Part shown: in pieces, positions 37,086 through 46,300 of the stretch
Position numbering within the stretch: the stretch's first letter is position 1
Layout: each line of letters opens with the position of its first letter
Assembly: GCF_001695835.1 (NCBI RefSeq)
Contig: NZ_MBSO01000020.1
Coordinates: 25,246 to 89,245, forward strand
Source of the DNA: Ensifer sp. LC11
GTDB taxonomy: Bacteria; Pseudomonadota; Alphaproteobacteria; Rhizobiales; Rhizobiaceae
DNA: 64,000 bases
Direction: 5' to 3'
Made by a program: the position numbers and the translations under genes
Notes under the pieces: generated by a model
What the model was told of the DNA's origin: nothing
Seen by the model: only the letters and a program-made list of their open reading frames with translations
Databases searched by the model: none

Positions 37086-39754
37086 TCAGGCGGCGAGCCA
37101 GCGGCGCTCGAAGGCGAAGGTCGCAAGATCGTTGGCGCTCATCGGCCGGGCAAACGCGTAGCCCTGCAGCCCGTGGCAACCGAGTTCCTTCAGGATATGG
37201 GCGTGCTCCAGGGTCTCGACGCCTTCGGCGATCACCTCGATGCCGAGCGACGTGCCGATATCGATGATCGATTCAACCAGGCGCTTTTCGGCAGGGGAAT
37301 TAAGGATTGGCAGCACGAGCTGACGGTCGATCTTCAGCCGCCGTGGCGTCAGCTTCAAAAGGCTGACGATGGAGGCGTAGCCGGTACCGAAATCATCGAT
37401 CTCGATGTCGATGCCGAGCTCCTTGATCCGGCGGATGTTCGACAGAACCGTCACGTCGCTTTCGTCGAAGGAGATCGATTCCAGCAGTTCGAACGACAGG
37501 CGACCCGCCGGGATCCGCAATTGTTCGAGACGATCGATCAGGCCCTCGTCGTGAGCCGCGCATAGGAGAGATTGACGGAGACCTTCGGGATATGGATGCC
37601 GCTCGCCTCCCAGCGGTAGATCTGGAACAGCGCCTGTTCCAGGATCGCCTGGTCGATCGCGGCCACCACATTGATGTCTTCCGCAGTCTTGAGGAAGGTG
37701 TGTGGACCGAGCAGCCCCTTGGTCGGATGATCCCAGCGCGCCAGCGCCTCGACGCCTGTTATGTCGAGCGAGCGCGGACAGAACTGCGGCTGGAAATGCG
37801 CGATGAATTCGTTGTGTTCCAGCCCGCGAAGAATCTCGTCGGCCGTTTGCTTGGTCTTGAAGACGGCCGTTTTCAGGTCGCCGGTGAAGGTCTCGTGCCG
37901 GTTTCGCCCGCGGCGCTTGGCCTCATAGAGCGCGATATCGGCGTTGACGAGCACCTGCGACAGGTCGTCGGTCGCGTGGTTCTGGGCGGCGATGCCGATG
38001 CTGACGCCGATGCGGCATTCCTGATCCTTGTAACGGACGGGCACGCTCATCGCCTCGATAATCCGGGAGGCCAGCCGTGCGTCAAGCTCGATCCCGCCAT
38101 GCTGGCGAACGATGACGAACTCGTCACCGCCGATGCGGGCGACGAAATCCCTCTCGCTTGCATTGCCGCTAAGCAGTTCGGCGGCATGGCGCAGGATCTC
38201 GTCGCCGGCGGCATGGCCGAGCGTGTCGTTGATCTGCTTGAACCGGTCGAGGTCCATGTGGAAAATGCTGAGCTTGGCTTCCGGATCGAAATGACGGTCG
38301 CGTCCGGCCAGGACCTGGTCAAGGAAGCGGCGGTTGGGCAGGCCGGTCAGCGGATCGTGTCGCGCGTTGAACTCCATGCGGTGGCGCGCCGCTTCAAGCT
38401 CAGCGCTGTGCGCCTCGGCAAGGCGCTTGGCTTCGAAAAGCGTTTCGCGGGTTTCGAAGTCGTTGGTCACGTCCCAGTTGACCCCGACGATTTTCCTGCG
38501 CCCGTCGGCGCCGACATAGGTGGAGCCGATCGCGCGGACGTGGCGGGCGCTGCCGTCCGGAAGGCGGATGCGGAAATCGGAATTGTAGGCCAGGCTGCTT
38601 TCGAGCGCCTCGGCAAACTCCTGTTCGGCTCGGCCGAGATCGTCCGGATGCAAGGCCTCCTTCCAGTCCTCGTAGGTCTCGCGCTTTGAGCCCAGGCGAC
38701 CGTAGAGCTCCCGCATTCGATCGTCCCAAAGGAGCCTGCCGCTTTCGATATCGAGTTCCCAGATGCCGATCTGGGACGAGTCGAGGGCGATCTTCAGGCG
38801 ATGCGAGAGTTCCTGCAGTTGCCCCTTGCTGTGCCTCAAGGCGCGAATATTGCTTTGCCTCTCGCTCATCAGCCGCCCGGTCAACACCATCGGGAGGATG
38901 ATCATCAAGCCGCCGAGAACGATCAGGCCGCGGATGAGCCAGGCATTGCCGGCGGTCGTCGGCCAGCCGCCCTTGGGAACGGCGGCGATACGCCATGAGC
39001 CGCCGGGCAGAAGCACGGTCATCTCGACCGGCGCCCGCTCGAATATCCCGGGGTCACCAAAGAAAACCGGACCTTTGGAACCGGTGCCGTCGCGCCCGGT
39101 GATCGCGACGTCTATACCCAGGTCTTCGGAACGCAGGCCGCTGTCGGTGTAAAGACGGTCGACGTCGATGATTGCCGAGACGATGCCCCATAAGCGATTG
39201 CTGCCACCGCCGACATCGATCGAGACCGGGAAGCGGCCAATCAGTCCCTGTCCGCCCTGGACGAGGTTCAGGGGGCCGGCAAGCACCATCCGGCCGGTAT
39301 CTTTCACCCGCATGACGGCAGCGCGTTGCGCCTCGTTCTTGCGGTAGTCGAGGCCCAGCGCCTTCTCGTTACCCGCAAGCGGATAGATCAGGGAGACAAT
39401 CAGATTGGGCGCGGCGGCGATGCTGCGCAGTTGCGAGCGTTCGGTGAAGATGCTGCGCGAGAGTGTTGCGAAGCGCTGCTGATCCATGCCCGGCTCGGTG
39501 ACGAGCGTGCCGATCAGCCCGCGCACGAGCTGGATATTGCCGTTGACGTTGGCCTCGAGCTTGGAGCGCACCGGATTGAGCTCGTCTGCGACCCGCGCCC
39601 GCATGCGCGCCTCAGCGACGACCTGGTTCTGATTGTCCGCAAGGATTCCAGCTACACAGACGACGAAGGCTGCGATAATCGCCGGAATGTAGCTCGGCGT
39701 CAAAACTCTTGCGAGCCTTTTCAGTCCGAGGTTGAAAGCATGTCTGGCAGGCAC
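37086..39754 (-). pseudogene. CHASE-PAS-GGDEF-EAL c-di-GMP protein with a frameshift in EAL
   Basis: A membrane protein for cyclic-di-GMP turnover. In order: a membrane helix, a CHASE sensor domain (PLAGNEKALGLDYRKNEAQR), a second helix (WLIRGLIVLGGLMIILPMVL), a PAS domain (IGIWELDIESGRLLWDDRM), a GGDEF domain with intact RIGGDEF, and an EAL domain beginning VEALARWDHP. The first frame stops at 37538 just after SVNLSYARLT. One base is missing at about 37550/37551; restoring it would continue the reading as DEGLIDRLEQ into FELLES, DDFGTG, LKIDRQ and AEGVET, which lie in the 37086-37520 frame. All catalytic EAL residues are therefore present but split. The start is taken as GTG at 39754. Either a recent mutation or a sequencing error explains this; the GGDEF half could still be made as a truncated cyclase. 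Confidence 0.85.
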
Positions 39755-39858
39755 AAAACACCCCGGCGGCAAGCGAATGACTAGGTCTTGAGCCGGATAA
39801 TCCCAAAAGGGTCTTAACAATTCTTGTTTTAGGTGTCGCTTTTATTGCCGAGTGGAGC

Positions 39859-40044
39859 TCAGTCGTCCTTCCGCTCGGGCAGGTTCTTGTGCTTGGTTTC
39901 GGCAAGGTCCTCGAGTTCGCCTTCACTCATGGACTTTTCCATCTCGCGGGACGCGCCCTTGAGGCTCGATTTCTTGACTTCGCCGCGCTTGGCGGCAAGT
40001 GCCGCACCGGCCGCTCGTTGCTGCGCCTTGGATTTTGCTGGCAT
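39859..40044 (-). CDS. DUF3008-family small basic protein
   Basis: A 61-residue, highly charged protein starting MPAKSKAQQRAAGAALAAKR, the recognisable DUF3008 signature; the rest is Lys/Glu-rich with no hydrophobic segment. The ATG at 40044 gives exactly the family start; GGAAAGG lies upstream. It follows the DNA ligase gene in the same direction after 61 bases. Function is unknown to me. Confidence 0.75.
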   Translation of the reverse strand: MPAKSKAQQRAAGAALAAKRGEVKKSSLKGASREMEKSMSEGELEDLAETKHKNLPERKDD

Positions 40045-40105
40045 GGGGCACCGCCTTTCCGTTGGTTGCCTTGGCCAACGCGATGGAATGTCGGATGTTC
40101 CCGAG

Positions 40106-41725
40106 TTAGGTGCTTTCACGCGTTTCGATCATTGCCAGCAGCGTCTCAAGCCGATCGGCATCGCGTGGAAGTTTGTCCGGCCTGAGGCGCGCAATGCGCG
40201 GAAAGCGCATGGCCACACCGGATTTGTGCCGGGTCGAACGGTTGATGCCTTCGAAGGCCACTTCGACGACGAAGCCGAAATCCGGCTCGGCCCTGACCGC
40301 ACGGACCGGGCCGAAGCGCTCGGTGGTGTTGTCCCTGACGAAGCGATCGAGAATCTCCAGTTCGGCGTCGGTGAACCCGAAATAGGCCTTGCCGACCGGT
40401 ACCAGCGTCTCCTTGCCGTCAACGACGGTCCAGACGCCGAAGGTAAAGTCGGAGTAGTAGCTCGAACGCTTGCCATGGCCGCGCTGCGCGTAGATCAGCA
40501 CGGCATCGATATTGTAGGGCGCGCGCTTCCATTTGAACCACGGTCCTTTGACGCGGCCCGGCGTGTAGGGAGAATCGAGCCGCTTCAGCATGATGCCTTC
40601 GATGACAGGATCCGGCGGGGCGGCGCGCAGCTGGTCGAGCTCCTCCCAGGAGGAAAACGGCACCAGCGGCGACAGGTCGAAATGCTGGGCCGAGGCGGTA
40701 TCGACAAGGTCGGCCAGCATGGCTCTTCGCTCGACAAAGGGTTGCGGGCGAATGTCCCTGTCACCGGAAAACAGAATGTCATAGCCACGGATGAAGGCGG
40801 GATAGGCGTCCATCAGCTTGTGATTGACCGTCTTCCGGTTCAGCCGTTGCTGCAGGTCGGCGAAGCTGCGGGTCGCCCGGTTGGTGCGCGTCGTGCCGCC
40901 GACCAGCAGTTCGCCATCGATGACGCCGCTGAAGTCGGCGGCTTCCAGAACGTCCGGGAAGGCGCTCGAAATCTCGTCACCGCTGCGGGAATAGAGCCGC
41001 CTGGTGCCGCCAATATTGGCAAGTTGCACGCGGATCCCGTCCCATTTCCATTCGGCCGCGAAGTCTCTGGGATCGAGCGCATCGAGATCGCCATCGCCGA
41101 CCGGATTGGCGAGCATCACCGAATGGAAGATCGCCGGCGTCGAGAGCGCGGGCTTCCCGGCTTCTCCCGAAAGCCAACGGAAAAGCGGCAGATAGGGCGG
41201 CGACAGGCCGTGCCACAGCGTTTCGATCTCGGCGACGTCCTTGCCGCCCATTTCGGCGAGCGCCTGCTTGGCGAGCTTGGCGGACACACCGATGCGCAAG
41301 CCCCCGGTCACCAGCTTGAGAAAGGCGAAGCGCGCCGGGGTGTCGAGGCGATCGAGCATGTCGCGCACGACGCTGCGCACGTCTGCGCGTCCGGTCATCT
41401 GCAGGCGCTCGATGGCCGCGCCGAGCGGAACGTCCGATTGAACGGTTCCGGCCGGCGGCTCCCACACGAGCGACACCGTTTCGGCGAGATCACCGACATA
41501 ATCGTAGGAATAGCGAAAGAGCACCGCGTCCATGCGTTCGAGCAGCAGATCGCGGATCATTGCCGGCTTGACCGTGTTCAGCGACAAGGTTCCGGCGATC
41601 GCCGCAAGCGCGTAGCCTCGATCCGGATCCGGCGCGGTTTGAAAGTAGTCGACGAGCAGCCGCGTCTTGGCGTTGCGCTGCGGGCTTAAGACGAGACGGT
41701 CGAGCAGTTCGGCGAAGGCGCGCAT
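40106..41725 (-). CDS. ATP-dependent DNA ligase of the ligase/exonuclease pair
   Basis: Seals DNA nicks using ATP. The 539-residue protein has an N-terminal helical domain (about residues 1-190), an adenylation domain with the nucleophilic lysine in EWKWDGIRVQ (motif I), motif III in VIDGELLVGG, the GIMLKRLDSPYTPGR region and a C-terminal OB-fold. The ATG at 41725 is preceded by GGAGAG and gives a family-like start (MRAFAELLD). The ligase-associated exonuclease gene lies immediately upstream with four bases between them, so both act in one repair process. The Lhr-like helicase that often completes this set is not in the window. Confidence 0.9.
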   Translation of the reverse strand: MRAFAELLDRLVLSPQRNAKTRLLVDYFQTAPDPDRGYALAAIAGTLSLNTVKPAMIRDLLLERMDAVLFRYSYDYVGDLAETVSLVWEPPAGTVQSDVPLGAAIERLQMTGRADVRSVVRDMLDRLDTPARFAFLKLVTGGLRIGVSAKLAKQALAEMGGKDVAEIETLWHGLSPPYLPLFRWLSGEAGKPALSTPAIFHSVMLANPVGDGDLDALDPRDFAAEWKWDGIRVQLANIGGTRRLYSRSGDEISSAFPDVLEAADFSGVIDGELLVGGTTRTNRATRSFADLQQRLNRKTVNHKLMDAYPAFIRGYDILFSGDRDIRPQPFVERRAMLADLVDTASAQHFDLSPLVPFSSWEELDQLRAAPPDPVIEGIMLKRLDSPYTPGRVKGPWFKWKRAPYNIDAVLIYAQRGHGKRSSYYSDFTFGVWTVVDGKETLVPVGKAYFGFTDAELEILDRFVRDNTTERFGPVRAVRAEPDFGFVVEVAFEGINRSTRHKSGVAMRFPRIARLRPDKLPRDADRLETLLAMIETREST

Positions 41726-41729
41726 CTCG

Positions 41730-42740
41730 TCACTCTCCCTCGTCGTCATAGCCGACGAGGTGTAGCGGTCGCGCGGCGATGCCCTGAAGCTCGCACCATC
41801 TCACCAGGGCTTCCTCGCGCCCGTGGGTGACCCAGACCTCGCTTGGTGCGATCTCGGTGATCGTCTGTGTGAGTTCGGCCCAGTCGCAATGGTCCGAGAT
41901 GATCAATGGCAGTTCGACGCCACGCTGCTTCGCCCTTTGCCGGATCAGCATCCAGCCGGAAGCGAAAATGGCAATGGGATCGGCGAAGCGGCGCGACCAG
42001 CGATCGGCAAAGGCGGCGGGCGGGCCAATCACGATCGTGCCTCGGAAATCCTGCTTCTCGTCTGCGGCAAGCGTCGCCGGGCGCAGCTCGCCAAGGTCGA
42101 TGCCCCGGCTCTGATAGTAGTCACAGAGCCGTTGCAGGGCGCCGTGGATGAATATCGGCTGGTGGTAGCCCTGTTCGCGCAGGAGGGCGATCACGCGCTG
42201 GGCCTTGCCAAGTGCATAGGCGCCGACGACGTGGGTTCGATCAGGAAATTGTGCAAGCGACGTCAGCAGCTTGCGTGTCTCCGCCCGATCGTCCGGATGG
42301 TGGAAGACCGGCAATCCGAAGGTCGCTTCGGTGATGAAGACGTCGCAGGCGACGGGTTCGAAGCCGGCGCAGGTCGGATCCCGCCGCCGCTTATAGTCGC
42401 CGGAGACGACGATGCGGGTACCGTTCGCACGGACCGAGATCTGCGCCGAGCCGAGGACGTGGCCGGCCGGGTGAAATCCGACCTCGACGCCGTTGACGAC
42501 GAGCGTCTCGCCGAGGCTGACAGCCTGGCTCGCGCCACAGAACCCTTCGCCGTAGCGGATGCCCATGATGTCGAGGGTCTCGCGGGTGGCGAGCACATGG
42601 CCGTGGCCGGCGCGGGCGTGGTCCGAATGGCCGTGGGTGATCAGCGCCCTTTCGACCGGCTGCACCGGATCGATGTAGAAATCGCCGATCTGGCAGTAGA
42701 GGCCCTTGGGGGCGGGATAGAGGAGGGCGTCCGGTTTCAT
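41730..42740 (-). CDS. Ligase-associated DNA exonuclease (metallo-beta-lactamase/beta-CASP type)
   Basis: A 336-residue nuclease related to SNM1/Artemis. The metal motif THGHSDHARAGH lies near residue 36, further ligands are GHVLGSAQ and VSGDYKRR, and the C-terminal part carries the beta-CASP-like ISDHCDWAEL and VTHGREEA motifs. It is the 5' partner of the ATP-dependent ligase gene. Family knowledge links the pair to repair of bulky or crosslink-type damage; the exact substrate is unknown here. Confidence 0.9.
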   Translation of the reverse strand: MKPDALLYPAPKGLYCQIGDFYIDPVQPVERALITHGHSDHARAGHGHVLATRETLDIMGIRYGEGFCGASQAVSLGETLVVNGVEVGFHPAGHVLGSAQISVRANGTRIVVSGDYKRRRDPTCAGFEPVACDVFITEATFGLPVFHHPDDRAETRKLLTSLAQFPDRTHVVGAYALGKAQRVIALLREQGYHQPIFIHGALQRLCDYYQSRGIDLGELRPATLAADEKQDFRGTIVIGPPAAFADRWSRRFADPIAIFASGWMLIRQRAKQRGVELPLIISDHCDWAELTQTITEIAPSEVWVTHGREEALVRWCELQGIAARPLHLVGYDDEGE

Positions 42741-42834
42741 GGACTGAAAGATAGCTGGCGAACGCGCGTCCGCCAGCTGTCATCTTCAAGTTTTTCGAGA
42801 CGCGACGGAAACATCGACCGCGCCTCGATCAGGA

Positions 42835-43788
42835 TCAGCCGCCCAGAACCAGCGTATCGCTGATCAGCTTCAACGTGCGCGCGGCATCGATGTCGATGCA
42901 GGCCTTCTGGCTCGGCAGATCGTCCCAGGGGCTCGGCGGGAACAGCCTGTTGTCGGGGCTCTGGATCGTTTGCCCGTCCGCGATGCCGCCGCAGACGACG
43001 CGGATCGAACCGCTTCTGACGGTGAAGAGGTCGGGTGCCACGACATAGGCGCAGGCGCAGCTGTCGTGCACGACCATGCCGTCGGGTACGTGCTGCTCGT
43101 AGAAGGTCACGTAAAACTTCGAGATATCGGCGAGCAGCTTGCCGGCATCACCGCCATGCTCGGCGATGTCGGCGATCATGGCCTTGGTCATCACGGTCTG
43201 GGTGGTGACATCGAGGCCGACGACGGTGACCGGCCACGGTGCCGTCATCACGACGTCGGCGGCTTCCGGGTCGCCATGGATGTTGGCTTCGGCAGCGGGC
43301 GTGATGTTGCCGTTGACGTCGAAGGCCCCGCCCATGATGACGACTTCACGCACGAGTGCTGCAAAATCGGGATCCTCGCGCAGCGCCAGCGCCAGGTTGG
43401 TCATGCGGCCAACGGCGATCAGCGTCACTTCGCCCGGATGGGCACGGACCGTATCGATGATGAAGCGGTGCGCCGGACGCGGGTCGATCGGCAGGTCGAC
43501 CGTCTCAGGCACGTCGATGTTGCCGAGGCCGTCGTCGCCGTGAATGAAGGTCGGCCAGCCGACATGCGGACGGTCGGGATTGAAGGTCTTGTCCAGGCCC
43601 TTGGCGACCGGCGCATCGATGCCCCAGCTCTGCTTCAGGAACAGGGCATTGCGCGTCGTGGTTTCAACCGAGGCATTGCCGAAGACGGTGGTGATGCCGA
43701 TCAGGTCGATGGCCGGGTGGCGGTGCAGGAAGAGCAGCGCCATCGCATCGTCGATGCCCGGGTCCGTATCAAAGATGACTTTATGCAT
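42835..43788 (-). CDS. Inosine-uridine-type nucleoside hydrolase
   Basis: Cleaves the N-glycosidic bond of nucleosides to base and ribose. The 317-residue protein shows the calcium-binding DTDPGIDDAMAL motif at residue 7 onward, GGAFDVNGNITPAAEANIH in the middle and the active-site histidine in VVHDSCACAYV. The ATG at 43788 directly precedes the MHKVIFDTDPG start usual for the family; the ribosome binding site is A-rich and weak. No transporter or base-degrading gene is adjacent, so its specificity is open. Confidence 0.92.
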   Translation of the reverse strand: MHKVIFDTDPGIDDAMALLFLHRHPAIDLIGITTVFGNASVETTTRNALFLKQSWGIDAPVAKGLDKTFNPDRPHVGWPTFIHGDDGLGNIDVPETVDLPIDPRPAHRFIIDTVRAHPGEVTLIAVGRMTNLALALREDPDFAALVREVVIMGGAFDVNGNITPAAEANIHGDPEAADVVMTAPWPVTVVGLDVTTQTVMTKAMIADIAEHGGDAGKLLADISKFYVTFYEQHVPDGMVVHDSCACAYVVAPDLFTVRSGSIRVVCGGIADGQTIQSPDNRLFPPSPWDDLPSQKACIDIDAARTLKLISDTLVLGG

Positions 43789-44034
43789 TACGTTCTTCTT
43801 TTCTTGTTCTTGTGTTTGACGGCTCGCAATGGAGGCAAGATGGCGGTGAATGTCAATCATCCTCCGCGTCCCGCGTGGCGCATCCTGCATTGATGACCGA
43901 TTGCGGACGGTTGGTCGGCTTTGAGCGATTTATCTCCAGGCCGGCTTAAACTTTCCGAAAGGTCGCGCGCCTAAGCTTGAGGCTTGCCCCTGGGGCTTTT
44001 CTGTAATCCTCGACATGACGGCGGAGTCACCCTC

Positions 44035-44694
44035 GTGAAGGCTATTCTCGGCAAGATCAGGCCATCGAAAAGGCTGCTCGTCATCCTCGCGGCCGCTTTC
44101 GGTGTTTCGGCCGCCTCCGGCGGGGCAGCCGTCTATGTCAGCCGCGACGCGCTGATGACGCGGCTGTCCGAACCGAAGGCCTCAGGGCTCGAATGCACGA
44201 CCATCCGCACGCTAAAGCTTGGCCACAACGGCCAGCGGTGGATCCGCATGCACGTCAAGACCGATCGCGCCGATGGCCAGGCGCGCATCCGCACGGCCTT
44301 GCGCGTGGCGGGTGCCCTGGCGAAAGCCGAAAAGGCCGATCTCTATCAGGTGATCGTGCTCGATGCGGCCGGGCCGGAAGAGCGGGCGCAAGTGCGGGGA
44401 GCCGCGATCGGTGCGGAGGTCCTTTTTGCCCCTGGCCCGCAAAGCGTGCCAGGCATGAGCGAAATGTTTCGCGCCTCCTATAACGACGGCACTGCAAACT
44501 CCGTCGGCGCCTTTCACGGCAAGACGATCGACCTTTCCCTGGACGACGTTCGTGGGATGATGGCGGCCATGGACGACCATTCTTCGTGCATCGACCCGTC
44601 GGCGGCTCCTGCCGAAGAAGCCGCGGCGGACGCAGGCGCCGGCGAACATGAGGCAAAACCGGCAGAGACGGCCGAGGCGCCTGCCGGACATTGA
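44035..44694 (+). CDS. Unknown membrane-anchored protein with acidic Ala-rich tail
   Basis: A 219-residue protein that I do not recognise. It begins with GTG at 44035 after GGCGGAG, has a basic N-terminus (KAILGKIRPSKR) and one hydrophobic segment (LLVILAAAFGVSAAS), so it is either anchored with its body in the periplasm or secreted. The middle has a mixed alpha/beta pattern (HVKTDRADGQARIRTALRVA, LYQVIVLDAAG) and two cysteines (LECTTI, SSCIDP). The last 35 residues are Ala/Glu-rich and low in complexity. It has a strong terminator behind it and stands alone. Confidence 0.7.
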   Translation: MKAILGKIRPSKRLLVILAAAFGVSAASGGAAVYVSRDALMTRLSEPKASGLECTTIRTLKLGHNGQRWIRMHVKTDRADGQARIRTALRVAGALAKAEKADLYQVIVLDAAGPEERAQVRGAAIGAEVLFAPGPQSVPGMSEMFRASYNDGTANSVGAFHGKTIDLSLDDVRGMMAAMDDHSSCIDPSAAPAEEAAADAGAGEHEAKPAETAEAPAGH

Positions 44695-44741
44695 GGCTGA
44701 GCCGCGACCGGGCGGCGGAAGCGTTCATCGAGGAATCGAAA

Positions 44742-44771
44742 AGCCCGGCGTTGGCGCGCCGGGCTTTCTTG
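44742..44771. terminator. Terminator between the unknown protein and lysS
   Basis: AGCCCGGCG and CGCCGGGCT form a nine-base stem with a TTGGCG loop, followed by TTTCTT on the plus strand. The minus strand has TTTTCGATT after the stem, so it can also end lysS transcripts. Confidence 0.85.
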
Positions 44772-44793
44772 TTCGTGGCGATGTCGCCTCGGA

Positions 44794-46290
44794 TCAGTCC
44801 GCCTTCTGGCGGCGTGCCGGGAAGAGGATCACGTCGCGGATCGAAGGCGCGTTGGTGAGTAACATGATCAGGCGGTCGACGCCGATGCCGAGGCCACCGG
44901 CCGGCGGCATGCCCTGGTCGATGGCATCGAGGAACTCGTCGTCCAGCTGCTTGGCCTTTTCGCCGCGCGCATGCGCCTGTTCGAGCTGCTCGACCATGCG
45001 GGCGCGCTGCTCTTCCGGATCGTTGAGTTCGGAGAAGGCGTTGCCGAGTTCCCAGGCGTTGCAATAGGTCTCGAAACGCTCGACGAGACGCGGCTCGCCC
45101 GGCACTTCCTTGGCAAAGGGCGAAATGTCCTTCGGGAAATGGGTGACGTGGGCCGGCTGAATCAGCGTTCCCTCGACTTTCTCCTCGAAGATGAAGGCGA
45201 GGCATTCGCCCCAGGTCCAGTCTTTTTCGACCTCGAAGCCGGCGGCCTTGGCGGCAGCGCGGGCCTCTTCGTCGGTCTTCATCGCCAGGAAATCGATACC
45301 GGTCGCTTCCTTGACGGCGTCGGGCATCGGCACGCGGCGGAACGGACCCTTGAAGGAGATTTCCTTGTCGCCATAGGCAAATTCGGTCGAGCCATGGATC
45401 GCCATCGCCAGCTCACCGAACAGCCGTTCGACGAGGTCCATGATGTCCTCGTAGTCGGCATAGGCCCAGTAGCACTCCATCATCGTGAATTCCGGATTGT
45501 GCCGGGTGGAGACGCCTTCGTTGCGGAAGTTGCGGTTGATCTCGAAGACCTTGTCCGTGAGGCCCGAAACCAGCGTGCGCTTCAAGTACAGTTCCGGCGC
45601 GATGCGCAGGTACATGTCGAGCTTCAGCGTGTTGTGATGCGTCTTGAACGGCTCGGCGGTGGCGCCGCCATAGACCGAATGCAGCATCGGCGTCTCGACT
45701 TCCATGAAGCCGTCATTTTCCATGAAGCGGCGAATGCCGGAAACGATGCGGCTGCGCTGCTGAAAGCGCACCTTCGATTCCTCGTTGGTCATGATGTCGA
45801 GGTGACGCTTGCGATAGCGCAGCTCGATGTCGGAGAGGCCGTGCCACTTTTCGGGCATCGGCAGCAGCGACTTCGTCAGCATGGTGATGGCCTGCGCATT
45901 GATCGTCAGCTCGCCGCGCTTGGTGCGGCGCACGACGCCGGTGACGCCGATGATGTCGCCGATGTCGATCATCGGGAGCAGCGCGCGCGCGTCTTCCGGC
46001 GTGGTGTCCTTGTGGCTGAAGATCTGGATCTTGCCTGACGCGTCATGGATGTCCATGAACATGCCGGAGTTGCGCGAGGAATAGACGCGGCCGGCGACGG
46101 TCACGACGTCCTGCGTCTCGGTATCCGGCTCCAGGCTCTCATACTTGGCGGTGAGTTCGGCGTTGGTCATTGTCCGGTGGAAATGCGCCGGGTAGACGTC
46201 GCCGATCTGCTCGCGCAGCAACTTCAGCTTTTGCGCGCGCACTTCGGTGACGTCGGAGGAGAGGCCAGTGGTCTCGGTCTTGTCGTTCAT
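44794..46290 (-). CDS. lysS: Lysyl-tRNA synthetase, class II
   Basis: Charges tRNA-Lys. The 498-residue protein has an N-terminal OB-fold anticodon-binding domain (VVTVAGRVYSSRNSGMFMDI) and class II catalytic motifs: motif 2 FRNEGVSTRHNPEFTMME and motif 3 GLGIGVDRLIML. The ATG at 46290 is preceded by GGAGAG. It is ten bases downstream of gltX and probably co-transcribed. Many alphaproteobacteria carry a class I lysyl-tRNA synthetase instead, so its class is worth noting. Confidence 0.95.
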   Translation of the reverse strand: MNDKTETTGLSSDVTEVRAQKLKLLREQIGDVYPAHFHRTMTNAELTAKYESLEPDTETQDVVTVAGRVYSSRNSGMFMDIHDASGKIQIFSHKDTTPEDARALLPMIDIGDIIGVTGVVRRTKRGELTINAQAITMLTKSLLPMPEKWHGLSDIELRYRKRHLDIMTNEESKVRFQQRSRIVSGIRRFMENDGFMEVETPMLHSVYGGATAEPFKTHHNTLKLDMYLRIAPELYLKRTLVSGLTDKVFEINRNFRNEGVSTRHNPEFTMMECYWAYADYEDIMDLVERLFGELAMAIHGSTEFAYGDKEISFKGPFRRVPMPDAVKEATGIDFLAMKTDEEARAAAKAAGFEVEKDWTWGECLAFIFEEKVEGTLIQPAHVTHFPKDISPFAKEVPGEPRLVERFETYCNAWELGNAFSELNDPEEQRARMVEQLEQAHARGEKAKQLDDEFLDAIDQGMPPAGGLGIGVDRLIMLLTNAPSIRDVILFPARRQKAD

Positions 46291-46300
46291 CGTGCTCTCC

